A stretch of 33,045 bases of DNA from Kiritimatiellia bacterium (GTDB taxonomy: Bacteria; Verrucomicrobiota; Kiritimatiellia; UBA8416; JABMPJ01), in contig JADHWE010000026.1 in NCBI GenBank assembly GCA_016783675.1, positions 1 through 33,045 on the forward strand, written 5' to 3'. How positions within the stretch are numbered: position 1 is the stretch's first letter; each line of letters starts with the position of its first letter. The notes under the pieces were generated by a model, which searched no databases, was not told the DNA's origin, and saw only the letters and a program-made list of their open reading frames with translations. Positions 18,296 to 25,626 of the stretch are shown one piece after another. The position numbers and the translations under genes are program-made.

Positions 18296-18783
18296 TCCGC
18301 CCCTTCCCGCTCAGGCTCGCGAGGATCCGGCCGGCTGGAGGACCGCCTGTCCGGCAGCACCTTCCCGATCCCGCGACCTTTCAACACCACGCGCACGTTC
18401 GAGTGCAGCCTAAGCCTTTGCTCGGACGCTTTCCAGTCCATCCCAACACCCGTGACCTCCATATCGGCGCGGTCCATCCGTACCGCACTCTTGGAGTGAA
18501 TCCGGCCGCTGACGCGGTCGTACCGGCAGGTTTGCGCTGTCATGCTCATCGTCAGGTTGCCATCGACATCGAACGATTCCACCAGGGCCTCGGTGGCCTT
18601 TATCTCGCCGCCCCCCTCCGGCGCACGCGCCTGCGCCGCCGAGAACTGCATCTTCACGCTCCCGTCCGCAAAGTGCTCGAGGGGAATCCGCATCCCCTTG
18701 ATCGGCAACTCCGCGTCCTGCGCTAACACAACCGTCGTCAGCAACAGGAGCACGGCCCAAATCCTACACGACTTCAGCAGCAT
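18292..18783 (-). CDS. lptC: LptC-like LPS export protein
   Basis: A 163-residue protein with an N-terminal hydrophobic segment (IWAVLLLLTTVVLA) and a single β-rich domain resembling LptC/OstA: MRIPLEHFADGSVKMQFSAA, FDVDGNLTMSMTAQTCRYD, SAVRMDRADMEVTGVGMDW. LptC hands lipopolysaccharide from LptBFG to LptA at the periplasmic face of the inner membrane. Here the N-terminus could be a cleaved signal peptide rather than a permanent anchor, which would be atypical. The C-terminus is short, charged and probably disordered. Its ATG lies in TGATG with the kdsA stop, and its own stop overlaps the lptA start. Sequence similarity in this family is low, so the name rests largely on context. Confidence 0.82.
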   Translation of the reverse strand: MLLKSCRIWAVLLLLTTVVLAQDAELPIKGMRIPLEHFADGSVKMQFSAAQARAPEGGGEIKATEALVESFDVDGNLTMSMTAQTCRYDRVSGRIHSKSAVRMDRADMEVTGVGMDWKASEQRLRLHSNVRVVLKGRGIGKVLPDRRSSSRPDPREPEREGAE

Positions 18784-19604
18784 CAGTTGACCGCCTCATC
18801 GACAGCACGCAGACGCGCCCATATGGACTTCAGGTCCTTGAGCACCAGCGCATTGGGTCCATCGCACAGGGCTCTGTCGGGATCCACATATGTCTCGACG
18901 AACACGGCGTCACATCCCGTCGCCACGGCGGCGCGCGCGAGGTACGGCGCCCAGTCGCGATCGCCGATCGAATGATCCCCACCGCCGCCCGGCCGCTGCA
19001 CGCTGTGCGTCGCGTCAAACACCACCGGGTAACCCAGGTTGCGCATGATCGGGAGACTGCGCATATCCGCCACCAGGTTGTGATAGCCAAAGCTGGAGCC
19101 CCGTTCCGTCAGGAGAATCCGTTTGCAGCCCCCGCTCTCGACCTTGGCGACGGCATGGCCCATGTCCTCCGGCGCCATGAATTGGCCCTTCTTGACATTG
19201 ACGACCTTGCGTGTGCTGCCGGCGGCCTGGAGCAGGTCGGTCTGGCGCGCGAGGAAGGCCGGAATCTGGAGCACATCAACCACCTTGGCGGCGGCAGTCA
19301 CTTCGGCGACGGAGTGGACGTCGGTCAGAACAGGCACACCATAGCGCTCCTTCACCTCGGCCAGGACATCCAAGCCCTCCTCGATCCCCGGTCCACGGAA
19401 CGCACGGATCGACGAGCGATTGGCCTTGTCATAAGAGGCCTTGAAAATGAGAGGTACCTGCTCGCGTTTGGCCAACCGAACCAGCCGCCGCGCCAAGTCA
19501 AGACATGCCTCCCGACTCTCAATTACGCACGGCCCCGCAATCAGCACCAACGGGTGCCGCCCACCGACCTTTACCCCACCAATCGAGACCGTCTTAACCT
19601 TCAC
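18783..19604 (-). CDS. kdsA: 3-deoxy-8-phosphooctulonate synthase (Kdo-8-P synthase)
   Basis: KdsA condenses PEP with arabinose 5-phosphate to Kdo 8-phosphate, the precursor of the LPS inner core. About 273 residues with all the expected blocks: LIAGPCVIES, FKASYDKANRSS, RGPGIEEGL, TDVHSVAEV, DVLQIPAFLARQTDLL, VKKGQFMAPEDM, TERGSSFGYHNLV, FDATHSVQRPGG and VETYVDPD. The GTG at 19604 is preferred because AGAGGA lies 6 nt before it; the GTG at 19625 has no such site. It is the first gene of the run through lptC, lptA and lptB. Presence of this gene implies a Kdo-containing LPS. Confidence 0.96.
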   Translation of the reverse strand: MKVKTVSIGGVKVGGRHPLVLIAGPCVIESREACLDLARRLVRLAKREQVPLIFKASYDKANRSSIRAFRGPGIEEGLDVLAEVKERYGVPVLTDVHSVAEVTAAAKVVDVLQIPAFLARQTDLLQAAGSTRKVVNVKKGQFMAPEDMGHAVAKVESGGCKRILLTERGSSFGYHNLVADMRSLPIMRNLGYPVVFDATHSVQRPGGGGDHSIGDRDWAPYLARAAVATGCDAVFVETYVDPDRALCDGPNALVLKDLKSIWARLRAVDEAVN

Positions 19605-19683
19605 ATCTATTCCTCTCAAAGACACAACCCTGACTTCGATTCGAGGGTACTTTCAAACCGCCCCCGCCGCAATGAATATCCGA

Positions 19684-19704
19684 CTCTACCTTGAACCTTG
19701 AACC
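19684..19704. repeat. TTGAACC heptads upstream of kdsA and the lipoprotein gene
   Basis: Three 7-nt units (one CTCTACC and two TTGAACC) lie in the divergent gap between kdsA (-) and the small lipoprotein (+). It is the shortest of the heptad arrays and on its own would be unremarkable. Confidence 0.5.
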
Positions 19705-19721
19705 GAATCCGTCAATAGGCC

Positions 19722-19955
19722 ATGATTCCCCGCATGAGATGCTCTATCGTACTCCTGCTCGCTGTCGGTCTGGCTGCCGGATGCGGGAAGCCTTCGACAT
19801 CCAAGCGCGAGGCCAAACGGACGAAGTCAACCGCACAGACGATGATCGAGGGGGTCACCGGCCACACGGCCGTGAAGGCCGGCCAGAAGGCCAAGGCGGA
19901 TATCACGCGTATCAGCGAACAGCGCAACCGCGACTTGGAAGCTGCAATGGAGTAG
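19722..19955 (+). CDS. Small lipoprotein of unknown function
   Basis: This 77-residue protein has a lipoprotein signal peptide with lipobox LAAGC (Cys21). The mature part is short, charged and largely helical (TMIEGVTGHTAVKAGQKAKADI and following). No catalytic motif is visible, and I do not recognise a named family. The ATG at 19734 (the second Met) is an alternative start and still leaves a functional-looking signal peptide. It is divergent from kdsA and lies 25 nt before the zinc-ribbon membrane protein, with which it may be co-transcribed. Confidence 0.75.
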   Translation: MIPRMRCSIVLLLAVGLAAGCGKPSTSKREAKRTKSTAQTMIEGVTGHTAVKAGQKAKADITRISEQRNRDLEAAME

Positions 19956-19980
19956 GCGCAAAATACCGAGGGAATCGATC

Positions 19981-20646
19981 ATGGCTGATGTCGAAGTCTT
20001 ATGTGAACAGTGCGGATCGCCTGTCATCCTGTCGGAGTATGCCGCGATGGACACCATCAGTTGCCGCGGGTGCGGCGCCCCGCTCCGGGCCCGTCCCTCT
20101 TCCCCCACCGACAGTGTTGCCGAGCGGCTGAGGTTGAAACAGAAGGAGACCCCACCCGACTCCGAAGAAGGGGGGGAGGCCACGGCACAGCCCGGGGAAG
20201 AGACCGAGGAAAGCACGTGGCGGTTCGACCGCTATATCGAGCAGAGCCGCGGAACCATCAAGACGGAGGCCAAGCAGACCGGCGTCATCTTGAGCTGGGT
20301 GTGCTTCCTGCTCCTGGCTGCGGCCATGGCATCTATCCGGTTCCTCAACGTCCTGCCTCCCGTCAATATCGAGATGCTGAAGATCTACGGCCCGTATGTT
20401 GCGCTATTCATGCACATCATCATTCTTCTGATGGCCTTCAAGGACACCATATTCCAGGGCATCCTCTGCCTGCTGATTCCAGGCTATTCGGTCTTCTACC
20501 TCTTCCTTGTCTCGGACAACTTCTGGGCGAGAGCCTTGATCGGCGGACTACTGGTCGGCATCGGATTCGACAGCGTGATCTTCTACCAGGGCATCGCTGC
20601 AGACGTCTACCGCTCCGTCAGCGACTACATCGCCTCGGGGGGATAG
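19981..20646 (+). CDS. Zinc-ribbon membrane protein of unknown function
   Basis: The 221-residue protein begins with a zinc ribbon, CEQC and CRGC separated by 17 residues (Cys8, Cys11, Cys29, Cys32). An acidic, Pro/Glu-rich linker (about 45-80) follows, then four hydrophobic segments: about 100-118, 133-153, 157-178 and 182-205. GGGA lies 7 nt before the ATG. It follows the small lipoprotein after 25 nt. A similar ribbon begins the protein at 23847-24311. Function is not known; the ribbon suggests binding of a protein or nucleic acid partner at the cytoplasmic face. Confidence 0.85.
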   Translation: MADVEVLCEQCGSPVILSEYAAMDTISCRGCGAPLRARPSSPTDSVAERLRLKQKETPPDSEEGGEATAQPGEETEESTWRFDRYIEQSRGTIKTEAKQTGVILSWVCFLLLAAAMASIRFLNVLPPVNIEMLKIYGPYVALFMHIIILLMAFKDTIFQGILCLLIPGYSVFYLFLVSDNFWARALIGGLLVGIGFDSVIFYQGIAADVYRSVSDYIASGG

Positions 20647-20649
20647 TCC

Positions 20650-20757
20650 GGAGATCGGAAGTCAGAGGTCAGAGGTCGGAAGCACGGCTACGCCCTCCGG
20701 GCTACGCCGCGGCAAGTCGGAGGTCCCGCCGTCGCCCTTCGGGCTATGGCGGGCAAG
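20650..20757. repeat. Heptad array plus two tandem hairpins between convergent genes
   Basis: Five heptads (GGAGATC, GGAAGTC, AGAGGTC types; 20650-20684) begin 3 nt after the stop of the zinc-ribbon gene. Two hairpins of the same design follow, at 20685-20709 and 20725-20753. Each has an outer GC stem, a 3x3 internal loop, an inner GCCC/GGGC stem and a TYC loop, and each is followed by GGCAAG. Two further heptads separate the hairpins. The pair has a 41-42-nt period. It may terminate transcription from both sides. Confidence 0.75.
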
Positions 20758-20776
20758 CGAAAGGCCGGCGGGAGCC

Positions 20777-21415
20777 TCAGGTACAGAGGGCTCGCGACTC
20801 AATCCACTTGATGATTTCGGCGGCGATGTCGGCTTTGGGCGCGGTTTCGATGTGGCGGGTGCTGCCATCGGGTTCAATGAAGGTTACGGCGTTGGTATCG
20901 ACTTCGAAGCCCGCGTCGGGGCGGCTGACGTCGTTGGCCACGATCATATCGAGGCCCTTGGCTGAGAGTTTACGCGTAGCCTCGGCCACCGGGTCACCCG
21001 TCTCGGCCGCGAATCCCACGACGATGCGCGCGCCCTTCAGGCTCTTGATGGATTCCAGGATATCCGCCGTGCGCTCCAGCTCCAGGCGCATGGGACCGTC
21101 GCCCTTCTTCAGCTTCCGATCGCTTGCCGCAGTCGGTCGCCAGTCCGCTACGGCGGCAGCCATCACCAGGGCATCGCACCACGCCACGTGCCCCGCCACC
21201 GCCGCGCGCATGTTCTCGGCCGATAGCACGTTGATGCGCTCGACACCCGCAGGCGCATCCAGTGCTACCGGCCCGGCGACCAGGCGCACGGCATGGCCAG
21301 CTTCGGCCGCCGCGGCCGCAACGGCAAAGCCCATCCGCCCAGACGAACGATTGCTCAGAAACCGAACCGGGTCAATGGCCTCGCGTGTCGGGCCGGCTGT
21401 CACCAACATGTTCAT
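20777..21415 (-). CDS. coaB: Phosphopantothenoylcysteine synthetase, stand-alone CoaB
   Basis: CoaB joins 4'-phosphopantothenate with cysteine in coenzyme A synthesis. In most bacteria it is the C-terminal half of the fused Dfp/CoaBC protein; here the 212 residues hold only the CoaB domain. Visible motifs are [25 protein letters not shown] at the N-terminus, [10 protein letters not shown], the Lys-rich KLKKGDG and VGFAAETGD. No CoaC decarboxylase lies next to it; the gene upstream on the other strand is a metallo-hydrolase. The ATG at 21415 has a weak ribosome site. It is divergent from the hydrolase (85-nt gap) and convergent with the zinc-ribbon protein. Confidence 0.93.
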   Translation of the reverse strand: MNMLVTAGPTREAIDPVRFLSNRSSGRMGFAVAAAAAEAGHAVRLVAGPVALDAPAGVERINVLSAENMRAAVAGHVAWCDALVMAAAVADWRPTAASDRKLKKGDGPMRLELERTADILESIKSLKGARIVVGFAAETGDPVAEATRKLSAKGLDMIVANDVSRPDAGFEVDTNAVTFIEPDGSTRHIETAPKADIAAEIIKWIESRALCT

Positions 21416-21467
21416 GGATTCAGCCTAGCAGATTGCATATCACGGCACAAACATGTAGGGTTCCAAA

Positions 21468-21495
21468 GAGTGGCAGGTGGCGAGTGGCGAGTGAG
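21468..21495. repeat. GAGTGGC heptad array upstream of the hydrolase
   Basis: Four 7-nt units (GAGTGGC twice, AGGTGGC, GAGTGAG) end 5 nt before the ATG at 21501. They occupy the place of a ribosome-binding site. Confidence 0.65.
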
Positions 21496-21500
21496 ATACG

Positions 21501-22127
21501 ATGAAGATTGAAACCATAGTGGTCGGTGAGTTCGCGGTGAACTGCTTTGTTTGCACCGGGACGGACTCGCAGGCGCTGGTGATCGACCCCGGTGAAGACG
21601 CACACGTCGTTGTTGCCCACCTGAAGGAGCAGGGGCTCAACGTCGCGGCCTACCTTATGACACACGGTCATTGCGACCACATCTCAGGCCTGGCGGCAGT
21701 GCACGATGCATTTCCCGCGCCTGTCGCGATGCATCCGACCGACTGGGACTGGGCCTTCACCCAGGCCAACACCCTCCCCCCGTTCTTCTGCACCGCTCCA
21801 CGCCGGCCCGACAGCGAGCGCGTCGATCTTGTCGATGGCAGCAGCTACACCTACGCCGGCCTGACGTTCTCCATCATCGATACGCCCGGCCACACGCCAG
21901 GCGGGGTCTGCATTTACTTCGAGACGGAAGCCACGCTGATCACGGGCGACACGCTCTTTGCCGACTCGGTGGGGCGCACCGATCTTCACGGTGGAGACAG
22001 CCGCGTCCTCGCCGCATCCCTGAAGAAACTCAAGACGCTGCCCGACCAGACAACGATCTTCCCGGGACACGGTCCCTCGAGTACGATTGGACAGGAGAAG
22101 AGAACGAACTACTTCATGCAGGGATGA
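21501..22127 (+). CDS. Metallo-β-lactamase-fold hydrolase, glyoxalase II-like
   Basis: A 208-residue cytosolic hydrolase. The dinuclear-metal motif THGHCDH (His55, His57, Asp59, His60) is followed by further ligands in DTPGHTPGG and GDTLF and a C-terminal FPGHGP. This arrangement fits the YcbL/GloB-like branch of the superfamily; substrates there include hydroxyacyl-glutathione and other thioesters, and the true substrate cannot be told from sequence. There is no clean Shine-Dalgarno sequence; the ATG is preceded by a heptad array. It is divergent from coaB. A strong hairpin lies 17 nt after the stop. Confidence 0.93.
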   Translation: MKIETIVVGEFAVNCFVCTGTDSQALVIDPGEDAHVVVAHLKEQGLNVAAYLMTHGHCDHISGLAAVHDAFPAPVAMHPTDWDWAFTQANTLPPFFCTAPRRPDSERVDLVDGSSYTYAGLTFSIIDTPGHTPGGVCIYFETEATLITGDTLFADSVGRTDLHGGDSRVLAASLKKLKTLPDQTTIFPGHGPSSTIGQEKRTNYFMQG

Positions 22128-22143
22128 TGCCACATTCAGGTAG

Positions 22144-22164
22144 GGCCCGCGCTCCGCGCGGGCC
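22144..22164. repeat. Strong GC hairpin after the hydrolase gene
   Basis: GGCCCGCGC and GCGCGGGCC form a perfect 9-bp stem closed by the loop TCC. No T-run follows, so it is either a factor-dependent 3' end or a dispersed palindromic repeat. The TCC loop is also found in one of the hairpins at 20685-20709. Confidence 0.6.
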
Positions 22165-22194
22165 GCAGATGCACAGACAAGTACAGGGTACCCT

Positions 22195-22638
22195 ATGAAT
22201 GACGAACTTGAGATTAATGCCCCCGGGGTCGACGCGGCGGCGATCGTTGAGGAAATACGGGCCGCCGTCGAACGCAAGCGCGCCGAAGGCGCCTATGCCG
22301 ACCCGTGCGTCGCGCGCGCGGAGCGCTCCAACCTGACCAACCTGCAGAACGACGATGATTTCTTCGATTTCTACATGTCCTGCCTGCGCCAGGCTTTCGT
22401 GGTCGACATCAACGATTTCGCGATCATCGAACGGCGTGCACGGCTTGGCAAACTGTTGGTCATACTCAAGACAACTATCTGGAAACTGCTGAAATTCTAC
22501 ACCTACCGGCTCTGGACCCAGCAGAACCAGATTAACGGTCTGCTTCTCTCTGCGCTCGAGAGTGCGGAGCAGAAGCACCGTACCCGTGTCCAGGCCCTGG
22601 AAGAACGGATTGCCGATCTCGAAAGCAAGCAGCAGTGA
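22195..22638 (+). CDS. Glycosyltransferase-associated coiled-coil protein
   Basis: This 147-residue protein has no catalytic motif. The N-terminus (VEEIRAAVERKRAEG) is helical, the middle contains an amphipathic stretch (RARLGKLLVILKTTIWKLLKFY), and the C-terminus is a coiled coil (QKHRTRVQALEERIADLES). Similar short proteins or domains precede glycosyltransferases in surface polysaccharide clusters of many bacteria and archaea (from memory). The stop overlaps the GT4 start (TGATG), so the two are probably translated together. A perfect 10-bp palindrome, AGGGTACCCT, abuts the ATG and contains its only possible ribosome site. Confidence 0.8.
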   Translation: MNDELEINAPGVDAAAIVEEIRAAVERKRAEGAYADPCVARAERSNLTNLQNDDDFFDFYMSCLRQAFVVDINDFAIIERRARLGKLLVILKTTIWKLLKFYTYRLWTQQNQINGLLLSALESAEQKHRTRVQALEERIADLESKQQ

Positions 22639-23846
22639 TGGAAGAAGCCAAGCACATCGCATTCGTGGTGCCGCGTCTCGCCGACGGGTCGGTTGTCGGA
22701 GGCGCCGAGACGCTCCTGCGCAACCTGGCCGAGAGGGCCGCGCGCAACGGATGCCGTGTCACCGTTCTCGCGACCTGCGCCACCAATCACTACACCTGGG
22801 CCAACGAGCTGAAGCCCGGGCGTCGCACCGTTGGTGACCTGGAGGTGGAGCTCTTCCCGGTGGATGACGATCGCGACATCGAGACCTTTCTGGCCGTTCA
22901 GAACCGAATCAGTGCCGGCGCCAAGGTGTCAAGGGAAGAGGAGCAGGCGTGGCTCCGCAACAACGTCAACAGCCGCGCCCTCTGCGCACATCTGGCCGAA
23001 GCGGGCGACCAGTACGATGTGATGGTCACCGGTCCGTACCTGTTCGGGTTGGTCTATCATGCCGCCCAGGTTCACCCGCGGAAGACGCTGCTTGTGCCCT
23101 GTCTGCACGATGAGCCGTTCGCCCTGCTCACGGCATTCCAGGAAATGTTCACCTCGGTGCGCGGGTTCATGTTCAATACCGAACCCGAGCGTCGCCTAGC
23201 TGAACGACTCTACGGGCCGCCTTCGGCCGACCAGGTGGCCTCGGTGGTCGGCATGGGACTTGACGATTTCACGGTCGACCCGGAAGCCTTTGCCGCGCGG
23301 CGTGGCATCAGCAGTCCCTATCTCGTCTATTCCGGCAGGCGGGAACCGCTCAAGGGGACGCCGATCCTGGTTGAGTACCTGGAAGCCTTCCGCATCCGCA
23401 ACGAAGTCGATCTCAAGCTGGTGCTGACCGGTAGCGGCGAGTTTCCGCTGCCCCCTGCATTGGTGGACCACATCATCGACGTGGGTTTTGTGAACGCCAC
23501 GGAGAAGTTGGAGGCCATGGCCGGAGCCCTCGCCTTCTGTCATCCGTCCGTCAACGAAAGCCTGGGGATTGTTCTGCTCGAAGCGTGGCTGGCCGGCACC
23601 CCCGGCATCGTGCACGCGCATGGCGAGGTGCTACGCTACCAGTGTGAATCGAGCAACGGCGGCCTCTGGTTCAAGACCTACCCCGAGTTTGAAGAAGCCG
23701 TGCTGCTCCTGCTCAACAGTCCGGATACGCGTCGCGCGCTGGGACAGGCCGGACGTGACTACGTCCTGCGGGAGTACGCGTGGGATACGGTAGAGAAGCG
23801 GTTGATTGACTCGCTGAATCGTGCCGCGCAAACAAGCGATGCGTAA
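22638..23846 (+). CDS. GT4-family glycosyltransferase (GT-B fold)
   Basis: About 402 residues, likely transferring a sugar from a nucleotide-sugar donor to a surface glycan. The N-terminal half has a glycine-rich acceptor loop (GSVVGGAETLLRNLAERAA). The C-terminal half has SGRREPLKGTPILVEYL, VLTGSGEF and the retaining-enzyme motif NESLGIVLLEAW with the EX7E pair. The region after it, NGGLWF, matches the usual donor-binding segment. The ATG at 22638 is preferred over the GTG at 22635 because it gives the familiar 1-nt TGATG overlap. Donor and acceptor cannot be inferred. The stop is immediately adjacent to that of the convergent gene at 23847. Confidence 0.93.
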   Translation: MEEAKHIAFVVPRLADGSVVGGAETLLRNLAERAARNGCRVTVLATCATNHYTWANELKPGRRTVGDLEVELFPVDDDRDIETFLAVQNRISAGAKVSREEEQAWLRNNVNSRALCAHLAEAGDQYDVMVTGPYLFGLVYHAAQVHPRKTLLVPCLHDEPFALLTAFQEMFTSVRGFMFNTEPERRLAERLYGPPSADQVASVVGMGLDDFTVDPEAFAARRGISSPYLVYSGRREPLKGTPILVEYLEAFRIRNEVDLKLVLTGSGEFPLPPALVDHIIDVGFVNATEKLEAMAGALAFCHPSVNESLGIVLLEAWLAGTPGIVHAHGEVLRYQCESSNGGLWFKTYPEFEEAVLLLLNSPDTRRALGQAGRDYVLREYAWDTVEKRLIDSLNRAAQTSDA

Positions 23847-24311
23847 CTACTCGGCGGTCTCTTCCGGGCCTTTATCGGCCAAGCCGATCAGAACGGAGAG
23901 GCCGTCCACGGCACGATAGATATCAGATTGGGACTTCTCAATCTGGGCAATGCGCTCACGGACATCGTCGGCGTTCTGCATGACCGCATCACGTGCAGCC
24001 TTCAGCTCCATGGAGCGCTCTTTGAGATCCGCCACCTCGACTTCCAGCTCCCGCACGCGCGCCTCGCTCAGTGACAGGGAGTTGCGCAGGTTGATGATGC
24101 GGACTTCCTGGTCCTGGGGCGTGCTGTCGAGATCGTCCAGTTCCATCCCGTCGGGGATCGGGACCACCACCTCTTCGCCGCAATCCGTGCAGGTGATGTT
24201 CAGCCCGGCGCCGCGGTAGTCAATGCAGAGACTCTTGCCGCAGTCGGGACAGTCGAAGACTATATCGGTTTCCTGGATCTCGTCGGTCTCTCTGATGACA
24301 TCTTCAGCCAT
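23847..24311 (-). CDS. Zinc-ribbon coiled-coil protein of unknown function
   Basis: This 154-residue protein has a zinc ribbon near its N-terminus (CPDC and CTDC), an acidic hinge (PDGMELDDLDSTP) and a long coiled coil (about 75-140: LRNSLSLSEARVRELEVEV and so on). The ATG at 24311 is chosen over a TTG 7 codons upstream; AAGGGG lies 9 nt before it. No membrane segment is present. The ribbon spacing and the sequence DCGEEVVVPIP resemble other short PVC proteins that carry a ribbon followed by a helix. It ends exactly where the convergent GT4 gene ends, with no gap. It lies after rpmB on the same strand. Confidence 0.82.
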   Translation of the reverse strand: MAEDVIRETDEIQETDIVFDCPDCGKSLCIDYRGAGLNITCTDCGEEVVVPIPDGMELDDLDSTPQDQEVRIINLRNSLSLSEARVRELEVEVADLKERSMELKAARDAVMQNADDVRERIAQIEKSQSDIYRAVDGLSVLIGLADKGPEETAE

Positions 24312-24410
24312 AGCATCCAACCCCTTCACCAACGACTCTATCCGGAAACGGCGGGAGGTTCAAGATCGATCCTCCTGCCCGGAATCCCACGAACGGACAA
24401 ACGCCGTCCG

Positions 24411-24638
24411 CTAGGCCTTGACGACCTTGCCGCCCTTGATACAGGACGCGCACACACGACGGCGCTTCACGCCCCCGTTCTCGATCACGCGTACACTGTG
24501 CAAGTTCGGAAGAAAGCGACGCTTGGTCACGCCGGTCGTATGCAGGCCGATTCCGCCCTTTTTCTTGGGCATTCCGTGGCGAACGATGGTCGTGCCCGAC
24601 TTGGGGCCTTTACCACAGATTTCACATACCTTAGCCAT
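24411..24638 (-). CDS. rpmB: Ribosomal protein bL28
   Basis: This 75-residue protein of the large ribosomal subunit begins AKVCEICGKGPKSG and ends in CASCIKGGKVVKA. The two CxxC pairs (CEIC, CASC) make it the zinc-binding C+ form. The bL28 signature motifs (KRRFLPNLHSVRV) are present. AGGAGAGG lies 8 nt before the ATG, and a good promoter lies about 38 nt upstream. A zinc-independent C- paralogue, common where zinc is limiting, is not in this window. Confidence 0.98.
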   Translation of the reverse strand: MAKVCEICGKGPKSGTTIVRHGMPKKKGGIGLHTTGVTKRRFLPNLHSVRVIENGGVKRRRVCASCIKGGKVVKA

Positions 24639-24676
24639 GTTTTCAACCTCTCCTGATACTTAAATGCAAGCGGGGG

Positions 24677-24704
24677 AGTATAGACGTCCTGTCCGGCAGT
24701 TCAA
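24677..24704 (-). promoter_or_regulatory. Sigma70-type promoter of rpmB
   Basis: On the minus strand TTGAAC (24699-24704), a 16-nt spacer and TATACT (24677-24682) lie 38 nt before the rpmB ATG. This leaves a short leader with a strong ribosome site. Confidence 0.65.
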
Positions 24705-24760
24705 GCGGAAAAAGGACTCCGACAGCCCGAATACGGAAATCGGCGGCCGGTGCCCACAGA

Positions 24761-25048
24761 TCAGTCAACGTGCTGATAGGTGCCGTCTTCCATCTGTTTC
24801 CAGCGGTACTCGAGGTTTGCCTGGGCCACCTTCTCCAGCTCCGCCAGCACGGCTTTCACGCTGAAACCTTCGCTACGTGCAGCCAGCAGGAGCGAGAAGA
24901 TGCAGTCCGCCAGGGGCCGCACATCGCCCGGACTGTACTTCGCCTCGTTGAGCTTCTGCTCGACCTTCTTCCACTCCATCTCGATGTCCGTCCGTTCAAA
25001 CACCTCATGCAGCTTCTCAACACTAGCTTCCAAGACATCAATATCCAT
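24761..25048 (-). CDS. DUF550/MazG-like nucleotide pyrophosphohydrolase-related protein
   Basis: A 95-residue protein. The block DVRPLADCIFSLLLAARSEG matches, from memory, the DUF550 (dATP/dGTP pyrophosphohydrolase-like) all-α fold. The C-terminal WKQMEDGTYQHVD matches that family's WPKPEDG..EHV ending. Such proteins belong to the MazG-like superfamily, which hydrolyses nucleoside triphosphates. The metal-binding EExxE helix cannot be placed with certainty: the first helix has EVFERTDIEMEWKKVE. GGGAGG lies 4 nt before the ATG at 25048. The frame extends 27 codons further upstream, but that stretch lacks family resemblance. It is upstream of the rpmB promoter. Confidence 0.75.
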   Translation of the reverse strand: MDIDVLEASVEKLHEVFERTDIEMEWKKVEQKLNEAKYSPGDVRPLADCIFSLLLAARSEGFSVKAVLAELEKVAQANLEYRWKQMEDGTYQHVD

Positions 25049-25135
25049 GTTTCCTCCCACATCTGTGTACCCAGAATCAACCGACGTCATCCTACGCCAG
25101 AGTGGCCACCCCCGCAACAGAATCTGCAACCCGCC

Positions 25136-25513
25136 TCACTTGGCCGAATTGCGCCACATTAATGTTACCGAGAGAAAGGAGACAAGTTGGCCTGAGGGAG
25201 ACGGCTGCGCCATAATCGGTGTTACCGAGAAGAAAGGACATCTGGCTAAATGCCGACCGGCCGTGTGGGGCGAGGCTTGAGGGAATGATTCCCAATATGG
25301 CTGCCCTCCTATGGAAAGCGATACAACGCTCAGGCATCGACCACGCACGACTTCCTGCGCGACATCACGCACGGCATAGTCCGCAATCCAACCTTCGACT
25401 ACGAAAACGGGCAATTCCGATTCGTCGCTTTCAGCGAGGAAGGGGTGAATGCCCCGAAACACAACCGTGCCCGATAGAGCCAAGAGGAGGACGAGGACGC
25501 CACGCCCCGCCAA
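25136..25513 (-). pseudogene. Remnant of an ElyC/SanA/YdcF-type (DUF218) membrane protein gene
   Basis: The first 60 or so codons encode a membrane segment (VLVLLLALSGTVVFRG) and the stretch IHPFLA, then VFVVEGWIADYAV. These match the start of DUF218 proteins in which VEGW.PDYA opens the catalytic domain (from memory). Full-length relatives have about 200-250 residues. Here similarity stops at about 25335, and the remaining frame runs into repeated sequence (25163-25238). There is no Met start: the frame begins at a TTG just after an in-frame stop. A Met codon in another frame (MKALTAEVG) lies upstream with GGAG before it, so a frameshift near the start is also possible. I read it as a truncated, non-functional gene. 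Confidence 0.6.
25163..25238. repeat. Imperfect direct repeat in the gene-poor stretch
   Basis: TGTTACCGAGAGAAAGGA (25163-25180) recurs as a 19-nt form with one extra A at 25220-25238, 57 nt away. The stretch 25049-25626 holds only this repeat, the gene remnant and about 110 nt with no recognised feature. It may be the scar of a small mobile or REP-like element. Confidence 0.5.
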
Positions 25514-25626
25514 GGCGACCCCAGATCAGCGTCTCAGAACGCGGCGATGCGCTCCCGGTTCCAACCTCGGCAGTCAGGGCTTTCATCTGTTCTCCGGCCC
25601 GTATCACCGGACGTTCGACTCATCGC

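Noticed and set aside
24339..24410. Intrinsic terminator after rpmB
   Set aside because: The CGGAC/GTCCG stem is 5 bp and no T-run follows; too weak to call.
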